Below, one piece after another: positions 46,679 to 57,635 of a stretch of DNA of 64,000 nucleotides. Origin of the DNA: Leucaena leucocephala (taxonomy: Eukaryota > Streptophyta > Magnoliopsida > Fabales > Fabaceae). The notes beneath the pieces were generated by a model. That model searched no databases. It saw only the letters and a list, made by a program, of their open reading frames with translations, and had not been told where the DNA came from. The position numbers were made by a program, and so were the translations under genes. The stretch's first letter is position 1. The number at the start of each line of letters is the position of its first letter. The stretch is from positions 30,649,001-30,713,000 of the forward strand of contig CM073519.1 in the NCBI GenBank assembly GCA_037074615.1, written 5' to 3'.

Positions 46679-49600
46679 CACTAATACTAAAAAGGCTTTC
46701 TAAATCGGTTGAAAATAGTATTTCTACATCAGATAATGACTGGTATAGAATTAAACCGTTTAGAAAGTATACACTCTTTAAATCAGGTAGTTGACCGGTG
46801 TAAAATGATAGAATTTAAACTGGTCCCTTTTGTAATCAGGAGTAGAATTTGCTAATATCTACATGTGCTATATGAACAATATTAATCAATTTTTTACACC
46901 GATTGTATTTACACCTGGTGTAGATTAATCAATTTTTTACACCTCACCATAAAGATAACTAGTATAGATGTTATAATATTTACATATATATATTTCTACA
47001 CCTTCCAGTATTCTTTGTCCAGTTTGAATGTATTTTTAAAAAACGATCCCTTCAATATTTCATTAACCCCATCCCCTTCAAAGAGACAACAGTAGAGACA
47101 GAGTTCAAGATGGAAGAGACAAATTAAATCTTCAATTGCTCATTACATTATTCATTTAATAAAATTCAATGAAAATATACAATAATTTGAAGAGAAAAAT
47201 AAAAAAAAAGTATTCAAGTAATGACAAATACTATTGAGAAGGAATGATTTGAACAAAAAAAACTCATCCCAAATATTGTGCAGGTCCTCAATATCTTGTT
47301 CAAGAAATGGGTAAGATTGATCAAACATCTGAAACATCAAATTAAAATAAAAGAAATCAAATCATTACTAGGATATATTAAATTGACAATAAATATATGA
47401 CATGATTAAAAACACAATTTACTTCCTCAGTTAGGTCAATCCTATTTGACAAGATGATATTGATAATGTATCTAACCATGTAGAAGCCGCACAAGTTTCT
47501 TTGTTTGGATTGCCTTCGACTCTGTAATATTAAGATGGACAAAATTTTGTGTCATCAGCAAAAAATTGCGTGGAGCATAAGATTTAACATTTTTATTACA
47601 TTCAGTGTGGTCTATTCAGGGTCCCTCATCGAGTTGGCTTTCTTAAGACCACTTGCAATTACAAATGTCCTCATAACCTATGACCAAAGTTACAAAATTA
47701 GTAACCATTTTATTACAAAGACCGTATTTAATTTATTACAAACACATGATTTTGTAAGGAAGAAAACTCACATGTTTATGATCTTCTTGGCATCAACCGA
47801 TGACTTGTAGTGGAGGGAGCATAAGAAGAAAATTTTATAAGTATGCTTACATGGTATGATCAATTGCCAATGATTGTTGTTGAAAATAATTAAACAATAA
47901 TGATTATTAGCATTAAGCAAATACAAACGTAGTATACAAAAAATTGAAATATTAGTATTCTTACTTCTGCATATATGGTGCTAACAAACAATCAATATCA
48001 ATTTCACCAAGCCTCCTTGAAATGTATTGAAGTCTTAAAGATTGGGAGGTCCCTTTTGAATAAATCTGAAATGGGCATAGGAATCCGGACTAACCTTGTT
48101 TGCCCTTGAAAACCAACTCAGCTTATATGTACCTACAGTTAATGCAAACACGATTAGTTATTGCAAACACTCAGCTTGCATGAATTTTATTATTATATAT
48201 ATTTACATTAAAATTAGACTTACATAAAAAACACTTGGATGCACCTAGAGGTTAGTTCATTCCTAGGAGTGATAACAGATTTCATATCTGTATGGTCAAC
48301 AAAGGCAGGTGCCCTCGTGTCACCCACAACTGAATCCAAAGGTAATGCATGCACATGAAATATTTCATCAGATGCCAATCGGATCATATGTTGCATGGCA
48401 CTCAAATTGGAAGGTGTGGGAAGTTTGCTTAGGGATGACACGACATGATATGAAACAGGATGCTTTGGCCATAATATGAAAGTCCCCTTTACCTGACTCG
48501 CAGTCTTCACCTCATCAATCAGAATTGGGACAAGAGCATCTTCAATTATCACATCTTCAACTGCCACCCTTAACTAAACATCCTGAATTTGGATGTGGTG
48601 GGCAGTTGCCTTTAAGATATAGATAGAGCCATGTGCCACTAACCTTTTGATAGGATCCTTCACATATAGATCACAAGGTTCAACATCCTCTAACACCAGC
48701 TCGACCATGCAATAACTCCCTTTATTTATAGGACGGGCTGCATGTGAGAGCATTTTGGGGCACTTGGCTCCTGTTGCCTTGATGTCATTATGGACAACAT
48801 GTTTTCCTTGATCTTTGCCAACCCTTCTTGTAATCGTGCCCCAGTCTCTGTCTTAGCCTCTGATCTCATAGTGGATAACAATGATTCCAGCTCTCCCCTT
48901 GGCATATATGGGGAATGTCATGGTGATGCTCTAAAAAATCTCTTATATCGACACCTCCTGTAACTCCCCTGACATGGCTCCTATGCTCTTGCTTGCCTGT
49001 GGCAACAATCAAGATGCCATTCCTACCATTTGACTTGAAGGAGCCATGGTCTTCTTATTATTTAAGATTAACCTATAACATAAAAAGAGAAAACATAAGA
49101 AATAATATAATTAGTATACTAAAATAAAATAATACAAGTAGTACTTATGATTTTTTTTTTGCAATCATGCCAGTGTGATTGCTTGTAAATGATTCGCTCC
49201 TTTTTTGGTGAGCGTACAACCATTTATATTTGCAACATATTGGAGATGGGGGAGAAAGAATAACACTAGGATTGAACTCAGCAGCCTCTTCCAGCCTCTT
49301 CCTCTTGCCCCCACAAGTCTCTTTCAGCCTTCATGCAACCCCCTTGAGACATTGTGTGAGGTAAATCATTCTTGAGAGCGTGTTCAATAGCTTTTGCTCT
49401 TTTTTCCTACAAGACTTGAAGTAGTTAAAATCAATATATACAAAAGGAAGAAACATGGGAAATTCAAGATTCCTTTTTCATGACATATCAACTCACCATA
49501 GTTGTTATCGTAGTCCGAACCCTAACAAATTCTTCCCAAGTAGCTTCATCAATGAATTTATACTTGCTGCATGGAGAATGATGAGGCTGACTGTCTTTGT

Positions 49601-49873
49601 CCCAGCCATACACATACTGACGAGCTAGTTGTGTCTTGAATGCGCTCCAACGCTCAGCGTAATAATACAACGTCTTCTTCTTCAAGATTCATTGTTAGGA
49701 ACATTGTGCATGAGCTATAATAAGTTCCATTGAAAGTAGAGTTATCAACAAATAGTTGTATTTTTTAGTATTAGTCTACATACAATATACAATAGTAAGT
49801 TATTATACCCAGATAGAGTCCCAAATTTGATTCTTCATGCAATTATAAACATATCAAGTCTATATGGCAATGT
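46679..49873 (-). mobile_element. Larger CACTA-type element carrying Transposase_24/Ulp1-like ORF, truncated
   Basis: The left terminus CACTAATACTAAAAAGGCTT is followed by a dense set of subterminal motifs (aaatcggttgaaaat, gaccggtgtaaaat, acctggtgtagat, aaaccgtttagaaag) over 46695-46990. The minus-strand ORF remnants at 47420-49685 belong to it. The right terminus is not seen; a copia C1 LTR begins at 49874 and probably interrupts it. Such elements move by cut-and-paste with a TNP2-type transposase, which is not visible in this part. Confidence 0.7.
47420..49685 (-). pseudogene. CACTA-associated ORF remnants: Transposase_24-like, DUF8039-like, Ulp1 (C48) peptidase-like
   Basis: Order on the minus strand. 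At 49685-49488, a 65-residue open piece with FKTQLARQYVYG and YKFIDEATWEEFVRVR resembles the start of plant Transposase_24 domains. At 48770-48220, VELVLEDVEPCDLYVKDP, then an open piece with VKGTFILWPKHPVSYH, resembles DUF8039 of Ulp1-containing CACTA proteins. At about 47490-47420, LCGFYMVRYIINIILSNRID matches the Cys-containing end of a C48 SUMO-protease-like domain; the His/Asp part upstream (47500-47830) is badly decayed. Stops separate the parts, but some gaps could be introns. A captured Ulp1 domain is common in plant CACTA and Mutator elements. Domain names are from memory of family patterns. Confidence 0.72.
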
Positions 49874-50707
49874 TGTTGGAAATTGTGCCATAGGGGCCAA
49901 TCGTTGTCTTATGAACATTGTTGATTTATGAATTTATTAATTGTGTTATCATATTATTTGCATGTTTGCTGTGATGACCATCCTTGGATAACTTATGATC
50001 TTATTCAAAATGTCCCTGGTCAATCATATATGCGGGAGCGGAGATGAAATAAGACTAGTATGACTTTGAAGATGTATAGAGATATAAATCAAAGTCATAG
50101 GCACATATAAGAGTACAAGGTGTTGGACCGACCCGCTATGAGAGAGCTGCATGTTGGAAAATGTGCCCTAGGGGCCAATCATTGTCTTATGAACATTGTT
50201 GATTTATGAATTTATTAATTGTGTTATCATATTATTTGCATATTTGCTGTGATGACCATCCTTGGATAACTTATGATCTTATTCTAAATGTCCCTGGTCG
50301 GTCATATATGTGAGAGCGGAGATGAAATGAGACTAGTATGACTTTGAAGATGTATAGAGATATAAATCAAAGTCATAGGCACATGTAAGAGTACAAGGTG
50401 TTGGACTGACCCGCTATGAGAGAGCTGCATGTTGGAAAATGTGCCCTAAGGGCCAATCATTGTCTTATGAACATTATTGATTTATGAATTTATTAATTGT
50501 GTTATCATATTATTTGCATGTTTATTGTGATGACCATCCTTGGATAATTCATGATCTTATCCTAAATGTCCCTGGTCGGTCATCTATGTGGGAGCAAAGA
50601 TGAAATAAGACTAGTATGACTTTGAAGATGTATAGAGATATAAATCAAAGTCATAGGCACATGTAAGAGTACAAGGTGTTGGACCGACCCACTATGAGAG
50701 AGCTGCA
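49874..50707 (+). repeat. Three tandem copies of the 278 bp LTR head
   Basis: Units start at 49874, 50152 and 50430, each with TGTTGGAAA and ending gagagctgca. After the third copy the LTR continues normally (tgggttaggtcataagc). Each unit therefore begins TG and ends CA. Copies differ by scattered substitutions (for example ttgtgccatag versus atgtgccctag). Confidence 0.93.
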
Positions 50708-51419
50708 TGGGTTAGGTCATAAGCTTTTCTCATATACAAACCATGTCACTATGCCCTTTGACCTGAGATCATCATGGATTCCTACATGACAAACGCTCAG
50801 CTTTGACCTAGTCAAAAGTCACTTTTGACCGAGTGATCATAAAGACTATGTTCAGGCTTAGTGGTTTTTCATGCGGAGGAATGTGAATGGTCAAGATGGA
50901 ATTTGTCCCTCACATTTATAGAGAGATATTACTGGGCCCCTCGATGAGTGAGTCTGAGAAATGTATGGCCATACTGTAATGGAAAGGTAGTTCCATTTCT
51001 ATAGTCAGACTACTCAGGGATCAAAAAGTAACGGTCAGGAATAGGAGGATGACATTATCCATGCCTCATCCATGACCAAAATATCGCGTGACAGAAGGGA
51101 CATGATATGGTTGTATAAAAGGTTACATTGTTTATCGATCCTCATATGATTTGGGTAGTCGTTATGTCTTGCTAGAGACCGCTTGTGACTTGTGGGCCAG
51201 TATAGCAAATAGCCCACTGCCAACTTCATATGGGCCTACAGGGTCGCACACAAAATAGCACAACACGAGCTATGATGTCCAGATTCATTGAATCTAAGAT
51301 ATGTCCAGATTCAATGAATGATCCAAGGTTGATGTATATATTTATTTATATTTATATTCATATATATATAAATTCGTATATATATATTATATATAAGGGA
51401 TATATAGGATTTAATTTAT

Positions 51420-51665
51420 AAGGATAAATTAAATCTCTATAACGTTTGAATTTGAAATTCAAATTGATAGGATATCTCATATAAGAGATATTTACAAGAT
51501 TTAATTTATAAGGATAAATTAAATCACTATGACGTTTGAATTTGAAATTCAAATTGATAGGATATCTCATATAAGAGATATTTACAAGATTTAATTTATA
51601 AGGATAAATTAAATCTCTATCACGTTTGAATTTGAAATTCAAATTGATACGATATCTCAAATTTG
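51420..51665. repeat. Three tandem 90 bp units in copia C1 LTR
   Basis: Complement of the array in the reverse LTRs. Units have the palindromes aaatttgaaattcaaattg-like and tttaatttataaggataaattaaa, separated by atatctcatataagagatat. Confidence 0.88.
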
Positions 51666-52102
51666 ATTTATGAGAATAAATCAAATATAGTCCAATCTTA
51701 TCTTTATTTAAATTAAATAAATAGGTGAATTAAATCTGTGGGACGGATTTAATATAAACATTATTTATTTAATTAATTTCTTATCAAATTATGCAATATG
51801 TGATATTGTATTAATTTCAGATTTAATATAGATTAATTCCAAAATCCAATTCGGTTGAGAAAAACGCAGAGCATCCTATATATCTGATTTTAAGAGCTCC
51901 GTTTTTGACACACAACACACAACACACAACACAAAAGGTCGAATGGAATTTGCACAAGGTTTACATATAAGAAACTGCTGAAGTAGAGACGGAGAGGACG
52001 AACTATTGAGAAAGCCTTGGAGGGATAGGAGACGCTAGCACGTCGTTCGTGGTTTGAACGCTGTTCGTGTGGATACTAGTAGAGGAAGTCGACCTGAGGC
52101 GT

Positions 52103-55100
52103 TGTCATATCCTAATTTTTCCCTATCTGTATAGTACTGATAGTGGAAAGAGGTTTAAGAAGGATTATGACAAAGATCAGAAGCAATGATAAAGGTTAAA
52201 TGAGTCTTGAAGGAAGAAAGGGACCTAAACGAAAATTGGAAAAGTTTAAAGGCCAAAAGTTAAAGTAGAAACAAAAGTTGGGCCAAAAGTTGTAATTTTC
52301 AAAAGTTTAGGGACCTAAATGTAAATATCCAAAAAGTTAGGGATATAAATGTAATTAAGCAAAAAGTCAGGGACCCAAATGTAATTATGGAAAAGTTGAG
52401 CCAAAACAAGCCAAAAATGCTCGGAATCAGATCTGACTCAAATTTTACCAGTAGATAGACATAATTATTCCGGTCAGTTTAACGCAACACAGAATTTTGA
52501 TTTGAGGTCCTGATTAATTGATATAAATTCCTGAAGTCAGCAGGAATTATTGCAGTATTTTTCATATCTCATAATCAGATGAAACTTTACTGTAAATTCT
52601 TATATTTAATATATGAATTTATCAAACTGACAGAGTCAGAAAAGGAATCCTGTAGAATTCTTACGGGATTTTATGGTAAAATAGAATACCCGATAAATAG
52701 GATCGGGAGAGGTGTCTTGGGATTTGTGCCATAAAGGGCATAAAGGCAATAAGCCCAAACCAAGGCCCAAATGGCGCCATAGTAGGCCCAATGTGATGAC
52801 TGGACAGTTTAGTGGGCCAGAGTACAGAGCAGTCCAGGATAAGTGCGAAATTACAAAAATACCCCTGGATGCCCATACTGTACCAGTGATAGATGAAGGG
52901 CATTTTGGTCATCTGGGACAGGCTAAAAACATGGCACATGGTATAAATATGATTAGTTGAGCTAATATATGCCCTGAGGCAGTACAAGAAGGGGGTGAAA
53001 GGACAATTATGCCCTTAGGGTCAGTACAGTGCAAGAAAGGACACCAAGGGTATTTTGGTCATTTTTCAAGGGATCTATAATTCAGTTGTGGCTAGTACAA
53101 GTATGTCAATGGTGTGAGAAGCCTAGACATTGATTTTCAGGACAGAATACATATCCTGGCATATTATAAAAAAAATTCGTAACAGAAAACAGTCCGGTTG
53201 CTGTGAAACTACACTGATCGGTACTGTATTGGACTGAAATTTTTCTAGAAGGTTCCTTCCACTATGAGCACGCCACCTAACCCCTTGAGGTGTCCCTTGA
53301 TGGGTCCCACATGATGTGACAATTATTATTTTATGAAAAAGTTAAATCCAAGATTAAATATGGGCCTTTAGATCAAATAGTAACCAAATCAATCTTGGCC
53401 ATTCATTTTTCTTGAATTTTGGCTATAAATACCCCTCCATTCTGCAACCAAACCGTAAGCTCATGGACCCTTGGGGAAACTCTTGCAAAATGAAAACTCA
53501 AGCCAAGACAAAGAAGATTCAAGGTTCCAAAGTTCAAGCAAGCTAGAGATTAAAGGTAAGCAATCTTTCCTAGCTTATTTTCCTTTGATTTGGGAGCTTG
53601 AACTTAGGGTTTTCATGGGGAAAAGTTGAGTTTTCTCTAAGGGGAGGTGCTGTCCAAAATCCATAGATGAAAGGGGAAAGAAGAAATTAAAGTTAGAAAC
53701 TTATGATTGATGCTTAAACAACCTAGTTAAGAGATTGGTGGTTGAATCAAATTGATATTCTTGACTTTGCCAAGAGTGAACCTGTTCGGTCTGCACTGTT
53801 CATGAGGGAAGGAAATTGAATTTCAATGATTTAATGCTTCCATTGAGTTTGTATGATGATTTTGTGTAGGATTGGAAAGGTTTTGAACCTTGGAAACACT
53901 AAAATCTCAAGGTTGTAGTCTTTGAGATTCCTTACGGTTACTGTTCACTCGCATGAACAGTGATTAAAATTTCATGATTTTGATGGTTCGAATGGTTTTA
54001 AAATGAAAAGTTGTGTGGGGTAAAGTGGAGAAACAAGTATGGGAAGCATTAGAATCAAAATGAGAATTTTTGAAAGAATTGTATGCTTATGTTCAGTTCT
54101 GTACAGCAGGCCATGAAGGAGCTGGAATTTCATGACTCTAAGCTCATAAATTGATTCAAAAGATGAAATTGTGTAGGGTAAAGTCAAGACATCAATTGGT
54201 TCAAGAGCCAAGTGGATTAGTGAAAATTAGAGAAAGTTACAACAATAAAGAGTGTAACAAAGTTAGTCTTGAATATGGTTGGAGTTCATGAGTCCTAATG
54301 AGTTATGTGTGAATATGAATGTGTTTAGGACCATGAAACATCCAAGAAGATATTGGGAAGTGATGGACATAAATGCTTCATGGTTGGAAAGCTAGGGAGC
54401 AAGGGCTAAGGCCAAGAGGAAAGCTTAAGTGCAAGGTAGTGAACTTACCTCTTTATGTGCTTGATGTGGTATGTTTATGTGTTGACATGTATATGTTATT
54501 TGAATGATATTGTGACATGATAAATGATGTTGAATGTGTTATGAATAACATGTTTCCATGGCCATTCAATTTATGTAAAAGTTTGTAGCATGATGGCATG
54601 TCACTAATCAAAGAAAGTTAATGAAATTACATATCATGCATTAGCATCCATCTTGCATATTTAAGTGGTAATGTTTGCTACTGAGATTCCCTAGAATCTC
54701 ACTCTCCCATAACCAACCAATTTAGGTCAAGCATGAAGAAAAGGTATGCATGGAGAAGAGCTAAAGAATGGAAGAAAGGAAGTGAAGAATTGAGATTTTA
54801 GCATATACTATAAATTATCCATGTATGTAAATGCCATGTAAGGTGTCCATTTATGTGATGAAACTGTTGTAATACTTATGGCATATGTACATGATGTATA
54901 TGAATGTTAAGAAGCTTATTTGATGGCTTGTGCATGCTGAAACAATTATTGGAAATGAAAGAAAAGAAACTGAAATGGTAAAAACGTAGGTCCTAAAGCA
55001 GTTTTGTTGCGGCTTCAGTTTGACCTAGCAAATAAAGGAATTAGTTCAAGAAATTTTATGAGCATGTAGTACACATCTAGAGCTTTAAGTTCATAGGTAG

Positions 55101-55232
55101 AACATTTCATTTGGATGTGTATATCAAGAGAAATAATTTTCCAAACTTAGGGACCAGAAACTGTTTCTAGAGTTTTTGACCAAATGAACAGTAAACTTCA
55201 ATGAATAAACTGTATCAATTGGATAATCATTT
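52103..55232 (+). mobile_element. G1 gypsy LTR, 3' end truncated
   Basis: It starts TGTCATATCCTAATTTTTCC inside the copia LTR and is collinear with 22756-25917 to about ggataatcatttg, losing roughly the last 250 bp. At 55229-55233 it joins copia LTR sequence through a shared ATTTG. TATA box CTATAAATACCCC lies at 53423-53436 and donor-like AAAGGTAAGC at 53551. The mid-LTR section around 54240-54960 is of a different variant from 22756-25917 but matches 60860-61380 reversed. ORFs at 52661-52987 and 53972-54211 are LTR sequence. Confidence 0.85.
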
Positions 55233-55233
55233 G

Positions 55234-56482
55234 TCCCTCACATTCGTATAGATATATTACTGGGCCCCTCGATGAGTGAGTTTGAGAAATGTATGGCCAT
55301 ACTGTAATGGAAAGGTAGTTCCATTTCTATAGTCAAACTACTCAGGGATTGAGAAAGTAACGGTTAGGAATAGGAGGATGACATTCTCCATACCTCATCC
55401 ATGACCAAAATATCGTGTGACAAAAGGGACATGATATGGTTGTATAAAAGATTACTTCGTTCATCGATCCTCATATGATTTGGATAGTCGTGATGTCTTG
55501 CTAGAGACCACTTGTGACTTGTGAGTCAGTATAGTAAATGGCCCACTGCCAACTTTATATAGACCTACAGGGTCGCACACAAACTAGCCCAACATGAGCT
55601 ATGATGTCTAGATTCATTGAATCTAAGACATGTCCAAATTCAATGAATCATCCAGGGTTGATGTATATATTTATTTATATTTATATTTATATATATATAA
55701 ATTCGTATATATATATATATATTATATATAAGAGATATTTACAAATTCAAATTGATATGATATCTCATATAAGAGATATTTACAAGATTTAATTTATAAG
55801 GATAAAATTAAATCTCTATCACGTTTGAATTTGAAATTCAAATTGATATGATATCTCAAATTTTATTTATGAGAATAAATCAAATGTAATTCCGTCTTAT
55901 CTTTATTTTAAATTAAATAAATGGGTGAATTAAATATGTGGGACAGATTTAATACAAATACTATTTATTTAATTAGTTTCTTATCAAATTATACAATATA
56001 TGATATTGTATTAATTTCAGAATTAATATAAGATTAATTCCAAAAATCTAAGTCTGTGGTAATATGCATAGCATCCTATATATATGATATTTAGGAGCTA
56101 CGGTTGGATGATCAAAAAGCGAGAACAGGAATCTGTAAAAGGTTTACAGATAAGAAACTACCGAAATAGAGATAGAGATGATGAATTATTGAGTAAGCCC
56201 TGGAGGGATAGGAGGCGCTAGCACGTCATTTGTGGTTATAACGATGTTCGTGTGGATACCAGTAGAGGAAGTTGACCTGAGTGATCGACTTCTTGCGATC
56301 AAAAAGAGATCACGAGCTGCAGAGAGAAGCTATGAACGTCGTAACCAGAAGTTGAGAAAGTCGCGACTGAATACTGAGGGTAATATTTCTTTCCACTTTA
56401 CCTAAACACATACGGTAGATCCTGGCAGGGAATGGAAAAATTTTTAAGTTAATTTCTGCTGCGTGTCTTCCATTTCCTTACA
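55234..56482 (+). mobile_element. Copia C1 5' LTR, 5' part missing
   Basis: It enters the LTR at tccctcacattcg, about 475 bp from the natural start, and runs through the AT microsatellite and a shortened 90 bp repeat (about one and a half units, 55735-55860) to the true 3' end CCTTACA at 56482. It is directly followed by a primer-binding site, so it is the 5' LTR of the copia element whose gag-pol follows. Confidence 0.87.
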
Positions 56483-56483
56483 G

Positions 56484-56496
56484 TGGTATCAGAACC
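56484..56496 (+). other. Primer-binding site of copia C1 element
   Basis: TGGTATCAGAACC one base after the LTR end, a slightly mutated initiator tRNA-Met complement (usual TGGTATCAGAGCC). It fixes the orientation of all C1 LTRs. Confidence 0.9.
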
Positions 56497-57635
56497 ATGC
56501 CGTTTTGTGTTTAAGTTATGCTTGATTGTTGATTCATATGATATGTGTTAGCCGTAGCCGATCATATGATAACATGCGTTTTATGTGTGACATATAAGGA
56601 ATCCGTTTTATGTATGACATCTAAGGAATCTGAAAGGGAATTGAAATTGGTGGTGCATGCGTTTTCATTTGATCAATTAATATTGATGGGGTATAAGAAA
56701 AACGAATTCAGATTCGTGATTATTTATGTAACAAAAAAAATTGTAGTGGGACCGCCGTGGCTACCTATTTGTAGCGCAACATAACCGTAACATATACTAT
56801 TTTGTTAATGTTTTAGTTTTGAAACATTAATTGCCCTTCAATTAAATCTGAATATTGATTCTTGAATGTTTTGGTATGGTGAACAAAATGGCTCTAGATT
56901 GCAAGTGTTGTAATTTTTAAATACGGCCTGCGTGTCGTGCCTTCCTCTATATGCTTTTAATGTACCTTCTCTTCTCATCTCACTCCCCTCGAATGTTAAA
57001 AGAGGTTTCTATATGTAATTTCCCTTTTCTTACTGGAGAGCTCCTCTCATTGGCTTGAGTGGACTTAGGATAGGTAAGCCATATTGTATCACGTTTAAAT
57101 TATGCATCTTATGATTATATCAGCACATGCATATTACTTGTATGAGATACAAACTGAGAAACATGCATTCTTATAAACCAGATAGTTAAATTAAGCCCTC
57201 TAAATGAAATCTTAAGTCATAATGCTGTCAATTTATGAACACTTGTCAAAACCTCGATCGCTCAATTGTGGACTCCGCCAAAGTGGGTTCATTTGAGTTA
57301 TCTTGGGGAGATAAGCAAGAGTAATGGTGTTACTCTCACATGTTTATTATTGTTTTACTTAATTGAGATTAACAAAATGATTTTGGGTCTCAAGGCAGTA
57401 GATAGGATTAAAAGCATGCTAGAACATATGATGATAGAATCCCATGAACATCTAAGAGTTACATTTGATGTAATTGGTAAAGGTGTTACCTACCTAAATA
57501 ACTTAATTTAAGCATCCTGCCAAAGTGGACTTAAGTTTGAGAAAAATATGGATCTTAACCCACTAACTATTGCACTAAGGGTTGTTTATTTAGTAGGAGA
57601 TTGCTAATTCAATTGCATATTTTAATTGTAGAATC
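56497..57635 (+). other. Untranslated leader of copia C1 element
   Basis: About 1.1 kb between primer-binding site and gag. Two short ORFs (56545-56784 and 57266-57511) have no recognisable domain. The second recalls a degenerated leader ORF but cannot be assigned. Nothing else is seen here. Confidence 0.6.

Larger units (their letters stand above)
49874..52102 (+). mobile_element. Copia C1 LTR, forward, with expanded head, 3' end truncated
   Basis: It starts TGTTGGAAATTGTGCCATAG and runs collinear with the complete copy (4626-6325 reversed) to cgacctgaggc at about 52100, where a G1 gypsy LTR has inserted or been joined. The first 278 bp are present three times. The 90 bp array is present in three units (about 51420-51665). 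The small ORFs at 51035-51684 translate LTR sequence. Confidence 0.88.

Noticed and set aside
53972..54211. Similar ORFs at 53972-54211, 61394-61633 and 24570-24836 that look like a conserved small protein
   Set aside because: They lie at the same position of G1 LTRs, carry different stops and frameshifts between copies, and are conserved only as LTR DNA.
57266..57511. Candidate gene in the copia leader
   Set aside because: Short, no domain, and positioned between primer-binding site and gag; kept as leader sequence.
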